From an uncultured Coriobacteriaceae bacterium (GTDB taxonomy: Bacteria > Actinomycetota > Coriobacteriia > Coriobacteriales > QAMH01), in assembly GCA_900544245.1 (NCBI GenBank), contig UQUH01000069.1:1-7166 (forward strand): DNA of 7,166 nt. Reading direction: 5' to 3'. The notes beneath the pieces were generated by a model. It saw only the letters and a list, made by a program, of their open reading frames with translations. It was not told where the DNA came from and ran no database searches. Made by a program: the position numbers and the translations under genes. Of the stretch, positions 1-6,303 are shown one piece after another. The stretch's first letter is position 1, and each line of letters opens with the position of its first letter.

Positions 1-590
1 CCAGCCGCGACGGCGGTGGCCGACCGGATGGAGGCGCCAAAGGCGACGAGCTCGACGCAGAGCGCCCTGCGTACGCGTGACACGCCGAAGACGGCGAGCA
101 CCTCGTCGATATCGGTATCGCGGGAGAGTGCCGCCTCCATAACCGCGTGGTAGAACTGGGGAAACACGACGAGCCCAACCACGATGGACGTGGTCGCACT
201 CGAGCCGGCGGCCACGAGCAGCAACGCGATGATACAGACGACCGGCGCGCTCTTGACGACGAGCACCGCGGGCTTGAGGAAGGTCCGCATCCCTGGCAGC
301 CGCGCGGCGAGATAGCCCAGCGCGCAGCCGGCGGCGAACGCGACGACGAAGCCGAGCGCAATGCGCATGAGCGAGTGGACGACGACGGTCCAAAAGCGTC
401 CGGTCAAGATCAGGTTCGCCCAGACACCCAAGGTGTCGACCGGGCTGGAGAGTAGCCAGGGATTGGCGAGCGCAAGCGATGCGACCTGCCAGATTGCGAG
501 CCATGCGACGACGGCAAGTATGCCTTTGACGGCACCTGACGCAAAGCGTCCTGGGCGCGTGCGGCGGATGTCCCTCGACGTGTTCTTCAC
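1..590 (-). CDS. ABC importer inner-membrane permease, NitT/TauT-like (partial, runs off left edge)
   Basis: I translated this frame by hand; it stays open from a GTG at 588-590 to the window edge (196 codons). It is the membrane component that moves a small solute delivered by the neighbouring lipoprotein. Hydrophobic segments are visible at about residues 23-42, 68-96, 107-128 and 134-151, in the order seen in SsuC/TauC/NrtB-type permeases. After residue 157 comes a degenerate EAA loop (E163, G169), the site that contacts the ATPase. The family normally has a Leu-Pro pair about 11-13 residues after that glycine; here Leu181 is followed by Val, so the proline is missing. The GTG overlaps the stop of the binding-protein gene by 4 nt (GTGA), which implies translational coupling and fixes the start. 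The C-terminal end, and presumably an ATPase gene, lie outside the window. The permease call is fairly secure; the substrate is unknown. Confidence 0.85.
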   Translation of the reverse strand, partial: MKNTSRDIRRTRPGRFASGAVKGILAVVAWLAIWQVASLALANPWLLSSPVDTLGVWANLILTGRFWTVVVHSLMRIALGFVVAFAAGCALGYLAARLPGMRTFLKPAVLVVKSAPVVCIIALLLVAAGSSATTSIVVGLVVFPQFYHAVMEAALSRDTDIDEVLAVFGVSRVRRALCVELVAFGASIRSATAVAA

Positions 591-1600
591 GAGCCTATGT
601 AGTAGAAGCCGTCGTCGGGTGGCGCCCCGCCGATGGAGGAGGCCTCGGCGGCGTGGAGCGTCTCGAGGTACCCGGACAGGTCGTCCTTCATCTCCTCGGA
701 GCGGATGCAGACGACGTTGCAATTGGGGACGGCCTTGTCGGCGAGTGCGGCGTTGCCCAGTATCCCCAGATCGACCAGGGTCTGGGCGATGGAGGAGGGG
801 TCGGCGAGCGCCGAGCGCACCGAGGCGTCCCACGCATCCACGAAGCTGGCGACGGCCTCGGGGTCATCGTCGATGAGCTCGCTTCGAGCCACGGTCACGC
901 CCGTGACGAAGCGCCCTGCCTGTGTGCCGGTGGATTCGTCCCACAGTGCCGTGAGGTCGAGCACGCGAACGAGGGTGGCGTCCTTGGCAAGCGATGCGGT
1001 CGCGAAGGGCTCGGGCACGATGGCGACGGCCGAGGGGTCGACGTTCATGCGTGCCAGGGCCTCGGAGGGCTCCGAGGTATATTCGAGCGTGACGCTATCC
1101 GCGACGCCAGCCTTCGCCAACAGGTATTCGACGGTGTAACCCGGCACCGATCCCTTGCCCGTCAGGTAGACCGTCCGTCCGGCCAGGTCGCCGATGTCGC
1201 GTACGTCGCCGTCATGCGAGACGCCGTAGAGCACGCCGAGCGTGTTGATGCCAATGACGCGGATCGCGCCGCCGGTCTGCTCGTAGAGCTTGACGGCGAG
1301 GTTGGCCGGTACGCAGGCAATGTCGAAATCGCCGGCAGCCACGCGCGGCACGAGCTCGTCTGCCGTCGCGGCGACCGTGAACTCGTAGGCTGGTTTCTTG
1401 CCCTCGTCGGCAAGCGCGTCCTGCTCCTGCATCAGGCTCGCGAGCCCGATGGCGGTCGGCCCCTTCATGGCGGCCACCTTGAGTGGCGCGGCATCGGCGT
1501 CGTTACCCGCGGGGCTCGCCGCGCATCCCACGATACCGGCTAGGCAGGCAACCGACGTGAGTGCCGCCAGCAGCACGGTGATGATTCGTCCGGTCCTCAT
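587..1600 (-). CDS. ABC transporter solute-binding lipoprotein (NMT1/SsuA-like, NitT/TauT family)
   Basis: This 337-residue protein is the extracytoplasmic receptor of an ABC importer. Residues 1-25 form a lipoprotein signal peptide: Arg at 2 and 5, a hydrophobic core, then a lipobox ending IVGC with the lipidated Cys at 26. The mature part is a type 2 periplasmic-binding fold. It opens with the first strand LKVAAMKGPTAIGL (40-53), then a DFDIACVPANLA segment (91-102) typical of NMT1-like receptors, a GINTLGVLY strand (117-125), a VPEPFA hinge region (195-200) and a C-terminal PNCNVV then SIGG...DDGFYY tail (292-335). I associate that tail with a group of uncharacterised Gram-positive receptors. 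The start is the ATG at 1598-1600, preceded by GAGAGGA about 11 nt upstream. The permease gene follows with a 4-nt overlap. Candidate ligands for the broader family are nitrate, sulfonates, taurine and pyrimidine precursors; nothing here picks one. Confidence 0.9.
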   Translation of the reverse strand: MRTGRIITVLLAALTSVACLAGIVGCAASPAGNDADAAPLKVAAMKGPTAIGLASLMQEQDALADEGKKPAYEFTVAATADELVPRVAAGDFDIACVPANLAVKLYEQTGGAIRVIGINTLGVLYGVSHDGDVRDIGDLAGRTVYLTGKGSVPGYTVEYLLAKAGVADSVTLEYTSEPSEALARMNVDPSAVAIVPEPFATASLAKDATLVRVLDLTALWDESTGTQAGRFVTGVTVARSELIDDDPEAVASFVDAWDASVRSALADPSSIAQTLVDLGILGNAALADKAVPNCNVVCIRSEEMKDDLSGYLETLHAAEASSIGGAPPDDGFYYIGS

Positions 1601-1735
1601 TGATCTTCGCGTCCTCTCGCATCCTGTTGTGTCGAGGCCGTGATTCTAGCATGTCGGCACAGGGGTTCCGTAAACGGCATGTGACAAACGCGCACCGATT
1701 TGGCGCTTCGTTCTATGCGTGCTGCACTTTGCCGG
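1601..1735. other. Intergenic region between murJ and the binding-protein gene
   Basis: The 135-bp gap lies downstream of murJ and upstream of the binding-protein gene, both on the minus strand. Apart from the promoter candidate, I see only a weak bulged hairpin (GCGCC / GG-T-GCGC, 1706-1690) followed by GTTTGT. That is poor as an intrinsic terminator, so murJ may read through or end by another mechanism. I see no small gene or riboswitch motif. Confidence 0.5.
1643..1674 (-). promoter_or_regulatory. Candidate extended -10 promoter for the binding-protein/permease operon
   Basis: On the minus strand, TGC followed by TAGAAT (1651 down to 1643) matches an extended -10 element, with one mismatch to TATAAT plus the TG motif. 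A weak -35-like TTTACG lies at 1674-1669 with a long 20-nt spacer, which an extended -10 can tolerate. Transcription would start about 35 nt before the ATG at 1600, leaving a leader too short for a riboswitch. This is a motif match by eye only. Confidence 0.45.
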
Positions 1736-3355
1736 CTATCTCTTGAGGCGACGGGCAAGACGTCGGACGATGCTCGTGACCTCGCTGACTCCCAGGATGC
1801 GGCATAGCGCGAAGATGATGGCGAGGCCAATTGCGCCGGTGATGACGAGGGCGATGAAACTGCCCAGGATGTTCGAGATGTCGACGATGTCCGCAACGCC
1901 CCAGGAAGCGAGCTCGGCGATGGCGCCTCCGATGACGCTCGCGACGATGACCTTGACGCACGCGATGCCCAGCTGCCCGAAGCCGAACGCGCCCATGCGA
2001 CTTCGCATGATATACAGGAGCACGATGAGCATGAGGCCGTAGAAGACGATGTCGCCGCATGCGATGCCCACGAGTCCCAGGGAACTAAAACCGGGAATGG
2101 CGATAACGCCGGTGAAGACCATGTAGAGCATGACCTGCACGAAGGTGAGCACGAGATTGCAGATGGCGACGGTCTTGAGGTCCTTGAGCGACGAGTAGGC
2201 ACGGTAGACGAACATGTAGCAGGCGTAGAGCGGCAGGGCGAAGGCCCATCCGCGCAGGAGCTCGGCGATGGGTTGGATGTCGGCGGCGGTGAACTTGCCG
2301 GCGGTGTACAGGCCGATGAGCTCGTCGGAGCATACGAAGAGCATGGACGCCATGGGGATGATGAGCAGGCAGGTGGTGCGCAGTCCCAGGTTGAGGTGGC
2401 GTTTGAAGCCCATCGTGTCACCGTGTGACATGCAGTCGCTCATCTCGGTGAACAGCGCCGTGGAAAGCGCGACGCCCAGGACGCCGTAGGGGAACTGGTA
2501 CCACATCCACGCATAGCTCACGGACGCGGGGCCGTTGACCGCGACGTGCAGGGCACACGAGTTCATGAACGAGAGCGAGACGAGGTTGATGGCCGTGCAG
2601 AGGATGGCGGGAAGTGCGAGCCTCAGCGTCTCGTGCAGGCCCTCGTCGTGCAGGTCGATATGGAAGCGAAACCGGAATCCCGCCTTGACGAGCGCGGGTA
2701 TTTGCACGCATGCCATCACGGCGATGGAAAGTGTCGTGCCGACAGCGAGCAGCAATAGGCCGGCCTGCCCGCTCGCGGCGTTCACGAAGGGATAGGCGAA
2801 GAAGGTCGCGATGATGATGAGGTTCATGAACACCGAGCTGATAGCCGGCCAGAAGTACTCGCGCTCGGCGTTGAGCAGTCCGCCGAAGATCGCGCTCACG
2901 CCATAGAAGATGATCTGGAAGGCGAAGAAGCGGAAGAGCCAAACGGCGTTTTCGACCGTCTCGCTCGAGCTCGAGCTGAACAGCGTCTGCGTGAGCATGA
3001 CCTGCGGTGAGAAGATCGAGGCGAGCAGCGCGATGACGCCGAGGAAGATCAACGCGAGCGAGAGCAGGTTCGATGCGTAGCGATTGCCCTCATCGCGCGA
3101 GCGCATGTTGCGTTGCTGCAGGTAGATGGGTAGGAAAGCCGTGGACAAGACGCCGCCGGCGACGAGCTCGTAGATCATGTTGGGCAGGTTGTTTGCAAGC
3201 GAGAAGGACGCGGCGAGCACGGTGTTTCCCAGCGCGAATGCCATGGCCCACGTGCGTATGAACCCGGTCACGCGCGATACGAGCGTGAGTCCCGACATCA
3301 TGGCCGTCGAGCGCGCAATCGACTTTGTGGTGTCCGCGTTTTTCATGGTGGTCAT
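1736..3355 (-). CDS. murJ: Lipid II flippase MurJ (MviN family)
   Basis: This 539-residue protein is a very hydrophobic polytopic membrane protein of the MOP superfamily. It moves undecaprenyl-linked peptidoglycan precursor (lipid II) from the inner to the outer face of the cytoplasmic membrane. Family signatures are SGLTLVSRVTGF (21-32), LPNMIYELVAGGVLSTAF (57-74), FGGLLNAEREYFWPA (157-171) and QFPYGVLGVALSTALF (287-302). The length fits a 14-helix core with no fused C-terminal pseudokinase of the mycobacterial kind. The end is a basic tail (RRLARRLKR). Compared with E. coli MurJ, the pair Arg52-Arg53 is replaced by Tyr62-Glu63, and the residue after Arg34 is Thr. I believe this pattern is common in actinobacterial homologues. 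The ATG at 3355 was chosen because it leaves a short cytoplasmic N-terminus; a second ATG lies at 3346. Neither has a recognisable Shine-Dalgarno sequence. The gene is divergent from pyrG. Confidence 0.95.
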   Translation of the reverse strand: MTTMKNADTTKSIARSTAMMSGLTLVSRVTGFIRTWAMAFALGNTVLAASFSLANNLPNMIYELVAGGVLSTAFLPIYLQQRNMRSRDEGNRYASNLLSLALIFLGVIALLASIFSPQVMLTQTLFSSSSSETVENAVWLFRFFAFQIIFYGVSAIFGGLLNAEREYFWPAISSVFMNLIIIATFFAYPFVNAASGQAGLLLLAVGTTLSIAVMACVQIPALVKAGFRFRFHIDLHDEGLHETLRLALPAILCTAINLVSLSFMNSCALHVAVNGPASVSYAWMWYQFPYGVLGVALSTALFTEMSDCMSHGDTMGFKRHLNLGLRTTCLLIIPMASMLFVCSDELIGLYTAGKFTAADIQPIAELLRGWAFALPLYACYMFVYRAYSSLKDLKTVAICNLVLTFVQVMLYMVFTGVIAIPGFSSLGLVGIACGDIVFYGLMLIVLLYIMRSRMGAFGFGQLGIACVKVIVASVIGGAIAELASWGVADIVDISNILGSFIALVITGAIGLAIIFALCRILGVSEVTSIVRRLARRLKR

Positions 3356-3417
3356 GGTAGCGCAAAGGGATGATGCCGGGGAGGGGGAGGCGGACAGGCA
3401 AAAGTGCCCCGGTAAGA

Positions 3418-3446
3418 ATTATCTGGTCTGTCTTCCGTATTTCGAG
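3418..3446 (-). promoter_or_regulatory. Candidate murJ promoter
   Basis: On the minus strand GATAAT (3423 down to 3418) matches the -10 consensus at five of six positions. At a 17-nt spacer the -35 position reads CTCGAA (3446-3441), which is poor. Transcription would begin near 3411 and give a leader of about 55 nt before the ATG at 3355. The weak -35 makes this tentative. Confidence 0.3.
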
Positions 3447-3474
3447 TCCGTTAAATCATGGGGATTACGGGAAC

Positions 3475-3499
3475 CTGTGTCACAGAGCTGCCGTACAAT
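3475..3499 (+). promoter_or_regulatory. Candidate pyrG promoter with overlapping palindrome
   Basis: TACAAT at 3494-3499 is a good -10 hexamer (five of six). No good -35 exists at 16-18 nt upstream. Instead the perfect inverted repeat CTGTG-T-CACAG (3475-3485) occupies the region just downstream of where the -35 would be, so a regulator could bind there. The leader would be only about 35 nt, too short for the CTP-sensing attenuator known from Bacillus pyrG. This is inference from motifs. Confidence 0.4.
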
Positions 3500-3524
3500 G
3501 AATCGCGTCTGGGGTTCGATTTGC

Positions 3525-3531
3525 AAGGAGG
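3525..3531 (+). promoter_or_regulatory. Shine-Dalgarno sequence of pyrG
   Basis: AAGGAGG lies 9 nt before the ATG at 3541. It is a near-perfect anti-16S match and fixes the pyrG start. It contrasts with murJ across the same intergenic region, which has none. Confidence 0.9.
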
Positions 3532-3540
3532 CAGCATCAG

Positions 3541-5145
3541 ATGGCAAAGTTCGTCTTCGTTACCGGTGGTGTCGTCTCGTCACTGGGCAAGGGCATCACG
3601 GCGGCCTCGCTCGGTACCTTGCTCAAGGCCCGTGGCTACAAGGTCACCATGCAGAAGATGGACCCCTATCTCAACGTCGACCCCGGCACCATGAGCCCCT
3701 TCCAGCATGGCGAGGTCTTCGTCACCGACGATGGCCTCGAGAGCGACCTCGACCTGGGGCACTACGAGCGCTTCATCGACGAGAACCTCACGCACGATTC
3801 CAACGTCACGCAGGGCTCCATCTACCAGAGCCTCATCGCCAGGGAGCGCAGGGGCGACTTTCTGGGCGGCACGGTGCAGGTTATCCCGCATGTCACCAAT
3901 GCCATCAAGGATCGCATCCGCAGCCTGGCAGACAGCACGCAAGCCGACATCGTCATCACCGAGATCGGCGGCACGGTGGGCGATATCGAGTCCCAACCCT
4001 TCATCGAGGCCGTGCGCCAATGGCGCGGCGAGCAAGGCGCCAAGAACGTGTGCTTCGTCCACGTGACCCTCGTGCCCTACATCGCTGCAGCGCACGAGCT
4101 CAAGACAAAGCCCACGCAGCACTCGGTCAAGGAGCTCCAGTCACTCGGCATCCAGCCGGACTTCCTCGTGCTCAGAAGCGACCACGAGATCAGCGCCAAG
4201 CTACGCGAGAAGATCGCGATGTTCTGCGATGTCGAATTCGACCACGTCTTCGCGTGCGAGGACGCCCCGAGCATCTACGAGATTCCGCGCTCGCTCTTCG
4301 ACCAGGGCTTTGACGTCGAAGTGCTCGATCGCCTCGGGCTCAAGCAATGCAATGCCGACATGAGCAGCTGGAACGAGTACCTCGCCAAGAAGGATGCCGC
4401 GCACGGGGAGTGCGACATCGCGATCGTCGGCAAGTACACCGACCTGCCCGATGCGTACCTTTCCGTCATCGAGGCGCTGCACCATGCGGGTGTGGCGCTT
4501 GATCGCAACGTAAACGTGCACCTCATCGACGGCGAGGAGCTGGACGACGCCGTTGCCGAAGACGTGCTTGGCTCGATGGACGGCATCCTCGTACCGGGCG
4601 GCTTTGGCGTGCGCGCGTTCGAGGGCAAGATCGCCGCCGCCCGTTACGCTCGCACCCATGGCGTGCCCTACCTGGGCATCTGCCTGGGCCTGCAGGCGGC
4701 CGTGTGCGAGTTCGCCCGCGACGTGGCAGGCATGCCCAAGGCATCCTCGGCGGAATTCGATGCCGAGCTCGAGTACCCGGTCATCGATCTCATGCCCGAC
4801 CAGGCGGATGTCGACGCCAAGGGTGGCACGCAGCGCCTGGGCTCGTACCCCTGTAAGATCGAGCCGGGAACCCTAGCCCATCGCGTCTACGGCGAGGACC
4901 TCATCAGCGAGCGCCATCGCCATCGCTACGAGGTGAACAACGCGTTTCGCCAGCAGCTCGTCGACGCGGGCCTCACGGTGAGCGGAACCTCGCCGGACGG
5001 CCGGCTCGTCGAGATGATAGAGATCGAAGACCATCCCTACTTCATCGCGAGTCAGGGCCATCCCGAGTTCAAGTCGCGTCCCACGCGCCCGCATCCGCTG
5101 TTCCTTGGCCTTGTGCGCGCCGCCATAGAACGCGCGGACGCATAG
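3541..5145 (+). CDS. pyrG: CTP synthase (glutamine-hydrolysing)
   Basis: This cytosolic enzyme makes CTP from UTP, ATP and glutamine, the last step of de novo pyrimidine nucleotide synthesis. The 534 residues match the usual length (E. coli about 545). The N-terminal synthetase domain (1 to about 266) starts with FVFVTGGVVSSLGKG and carries the ATP-binding Lys17 and Lys39 (MQKMDPY), Asp71 in DLGHYERF and Glu141 in ITEIGGTVGDIES. The C-terminal class I glutaminase domain (about 290-534) has lid segment VGKYTDLPDAY (296-306), oxyanion loop GGFG (353-356), nucleophile Cys381 in GICLGLQ, the ERHRHRYEVNN stretch (457-467) and the His507/Glu509 pair in QGHPEF. All catalytic residues are present, so it should be active. 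One departure is Ala359 after Arg358, where homologues usually have Gly. It heads a likely operon with the downstream M20 gene, 31 nt away, with no terminator between. Confidence 0.99.
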   Translation: MAKFVFVTGGVVSSLGKGITAASLGTLLKARGYKVTMQKMDPYLNVDPGTMSPFQHGEVFVTDDGLESDLDLGHYERFIDENLTHDSNVTQGSIYQSLIARERRGDFLGGTVQVIPHVTNAIKDRIRSLADSTQADIVITEIGGTVGDIESQPFIEAVRQWRGEQGAKNVCFVHVTLVPYIAAAHELKTKPTQHSVKELQSLGIQPDFLVLRSDHEISAKLREKIAMFCDVEFDHVFACEDAPSIYEIPRSLFDQGFDVEVLDRLGLKQCNADMSSWNEYLAKKDAAHGECDIAIVGKYTDLPDAYLSVIEALHHAGVALDRNVNVHLIDGEELDDAVAEDVLGSMDGILVPGGFGVRAFEGKIAAARYARTHGVPYLGICLGLQAAVCEFARDVAGMPKASSAEFDAELEYPVIDLMPDQADVDAKGGTQRLGSYPCKIEPGTLAHRVYGEDLISERHRHRYEVNNAFRQQLVDAGLTVSGTSPDGRLVEMIEIEDHPYFIASQGHPEFKSRPTRPHPLFLGLVRAAIERADA

Positions 5146-5176
5146 TCGGATTCCACGATACGCAAGGAGCCCCCAC

Positions 5177-6301
5177 GTGAACGAACAGCGTCTGCTCGAC
5201 ACCTTTCTCGACCTTGTCAAGCTTCCGTGCCCGTCGGGCCGCGAGGGTCAGGCGGCGGCATACTGCAAGGTCGTCCTCGAGGAATGCGGCTGCACGGTGA
5301 CGATAGACGGCGCGGGTCCCAAGATCGGTTCGGATACGGGAAACCTCTACGCCGAGCTCACGGGCACCGCACCGGGATCAATCATCCTCACCGCGCATCT
5401 CGACTGCGTGCAGCCATGCGAGAACGTGAAGCCCCGCATCGTCGATGGGGTCATCTGCAGCGATGGCACCACCGTGTTGGGCGGTGATGACAAGGTGGGC
5501 GTCGCGGCAATCATCGAGACGGTGCGCACGCTTGTCGAGGAGGGCGGAGAGTACCCCACCGTCAAGATCATCTTCAGCGTCCAGGAGGAGACCGGTTGCC
5601 GTGGCGCCGCCAACTTCGACGCGGCGAGCTTTGCGCCCGGCGAGCCCTGCTTCGTCTTTGACGATGCTGGCGACGTCGGCGGTGCCTGCCTGGCAGCCCC
5701 GTATCACTACACCTTTACGGCGCGCTTTATCGGCAAGGCAAGTCATGCCGGCGTCGCTCCCGAGCAAGGCGTCAGTGCCATCGAGGTCGCATGCTGTGCT
5801 GTCGAGCGCATGCGCCAAGTGGGCGTGCTCGGTGCCGTGGGCGCGTACTGCGCGTCCAACATCGGTCGCATATCCGGTGGCAGCGCAAACAACGTCGTCG
5901 CGCCGGAATGCGAGATGACGGGCGAGTGCCGTGCGGTCGAGCAGGCGGATGTCGAGCGGGTGCGCAGTGCCATGGACGATGCCATACACGAAGCCGCCGA
6001 TATGATTGGCGCGCAGGTGGAGGTCGATTGGAACCTCGAGTATCCCGGCTTCAGAATCGCCGAAGACGCGCCCATCGTCCGGATGTTCTGCCGCGCCGCG
6101 ACACGTGCCGGCTTCATGCCGCGCACCTTCATGTCGACGGGCGGCACGGATGCTAACCAATACGTCAAGCTCGGTGTCGACCCGCTCGTCGTGTCGACGG
6201 GCATGACCAAATTCCACTCGGTCGACGAATGCCTCAAGGTCGCCGACCTCGAGAACACAGCTCGTCTGGCCATTGCGCTCGTGCGCGAGGGCGCGCGGTA
6301 A
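5177..6301 (+). CDS. M20-family metallohydrolase, peptidase T-like
   Basis: This 374-residue enzyme is a predicted cytosolic two-zinc aminopeptidase or amidohydrolase of the M20 family, closest by motif to the PepT-like group rather than true PepT (about 410 residues). Metal and catalytic residues are all visible: His74 and Asp76 in AHLDCV, Asp104 in GGDDKVG, the Glu137-Glu138 pair in QEETGCRGA, Asp162 in FVFDDAG and His347 in TKFHSVDE. The inserted dimerisation lid (about 178-285) begins near FIGKASHAG, which includes His190. PepT releases N-terminal residues from tripeptides; whether this relative does the same is unknown. The start is GTG at 5177, supported by AAGGAG 7 nt upstream. No signal peptide is seen. 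It contains 17 cysteines (4.5%), including Cys77 next to catalytic Asp76. It sits between pyrG and xer and almost touches xer (2 nt). Confidence 0.92.
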   Translation: MNEQRLLDTFLDLVKLPCPSGREGQAAAYCKVVLEECGCTVTIDGAGPKIGSDTGNLYAELTGTAPGSIILTAHLDCVQPCENVKPRIVDGVICSDGTTVLGGDDKVGVAAIIETVRTLVEEGGEYPTVKIIFSVQEETGCRGAANFDAASFAPGEPCFVFDDAGDVGGACLAAPYHYTFTARFIGKASHAGVAPEQGVSAIEVACCAVERMRQVGVLGAVGAYCASNIGRISGGSANNVVAPECEMTGECRAVEQADVERVRSAMDDAIHEAADMIGAQVEVDWNLEYPGFRIAEDAPIVRMFCRAATRAGFMPRTFMSTGGTDANQYVKLGVDPLVVSTGMTKFHSVDECLKVADLENTARLAIALVREGAR

Positions 6302-6303
6302 TC

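Larger units (their letters stand above)
3356..3540. other. Divergent murJ/pyrG control region
   Basis: This 185-bp non-coding region separates the divergent murJ and pyrG genes and is locally more AT-rich (about 3411-3465) than its surroundings. It contains promoter candidates for both directions, an 11-bp palindrome at 3475-3485 and a homopurine run at 3378-3390 that lies inside the predicted murJ leader. I see no convincing small gene. An ATG at 3458 opens a frame into pyrG but has no ribosome-binding site. Confidence 0.7.

Noticed and set aside
653..1543. A 296-codon plus-strand frame over the binding-protein gene
   Set aside because: It is antisense to a clear lipoprotein receptor, has no ribosome-binding site and is rich in His, Arg and Gly as shadow frames usually are.
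1601..1642. A TPP or other riboswitch before the NMT1-like receptor gene
   Set aside because: The predicted leader is only about 35 nt and contains no CUGAGA-type thiamine-box motif.
1684..1706. Intrinsic terminator after murJ
   Set aside because: The stem is only about five pairs with a bulge and is followed by GTTTGT rather than a U-run, so it is too weak to call.
3500..3540. CTP-responsive reiterative-transcription attenuator as in Bacillus pyrG
   Set aside because: The expected start region near 3505-3507 lacks the initial GGGC pattern, and about 35 nt is too little for a terminator hairpin. The GGGG at 3511-3514 is too far from the -10.
3177..4313. A 378-codon plus-strand frame running from inside murJ through the intergenic region into pyrG
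   Set aside because: It crosses the divergent promoter region and overlaps two conserved genes, and its protein is low-complexity Arg/His-rich with no domain.
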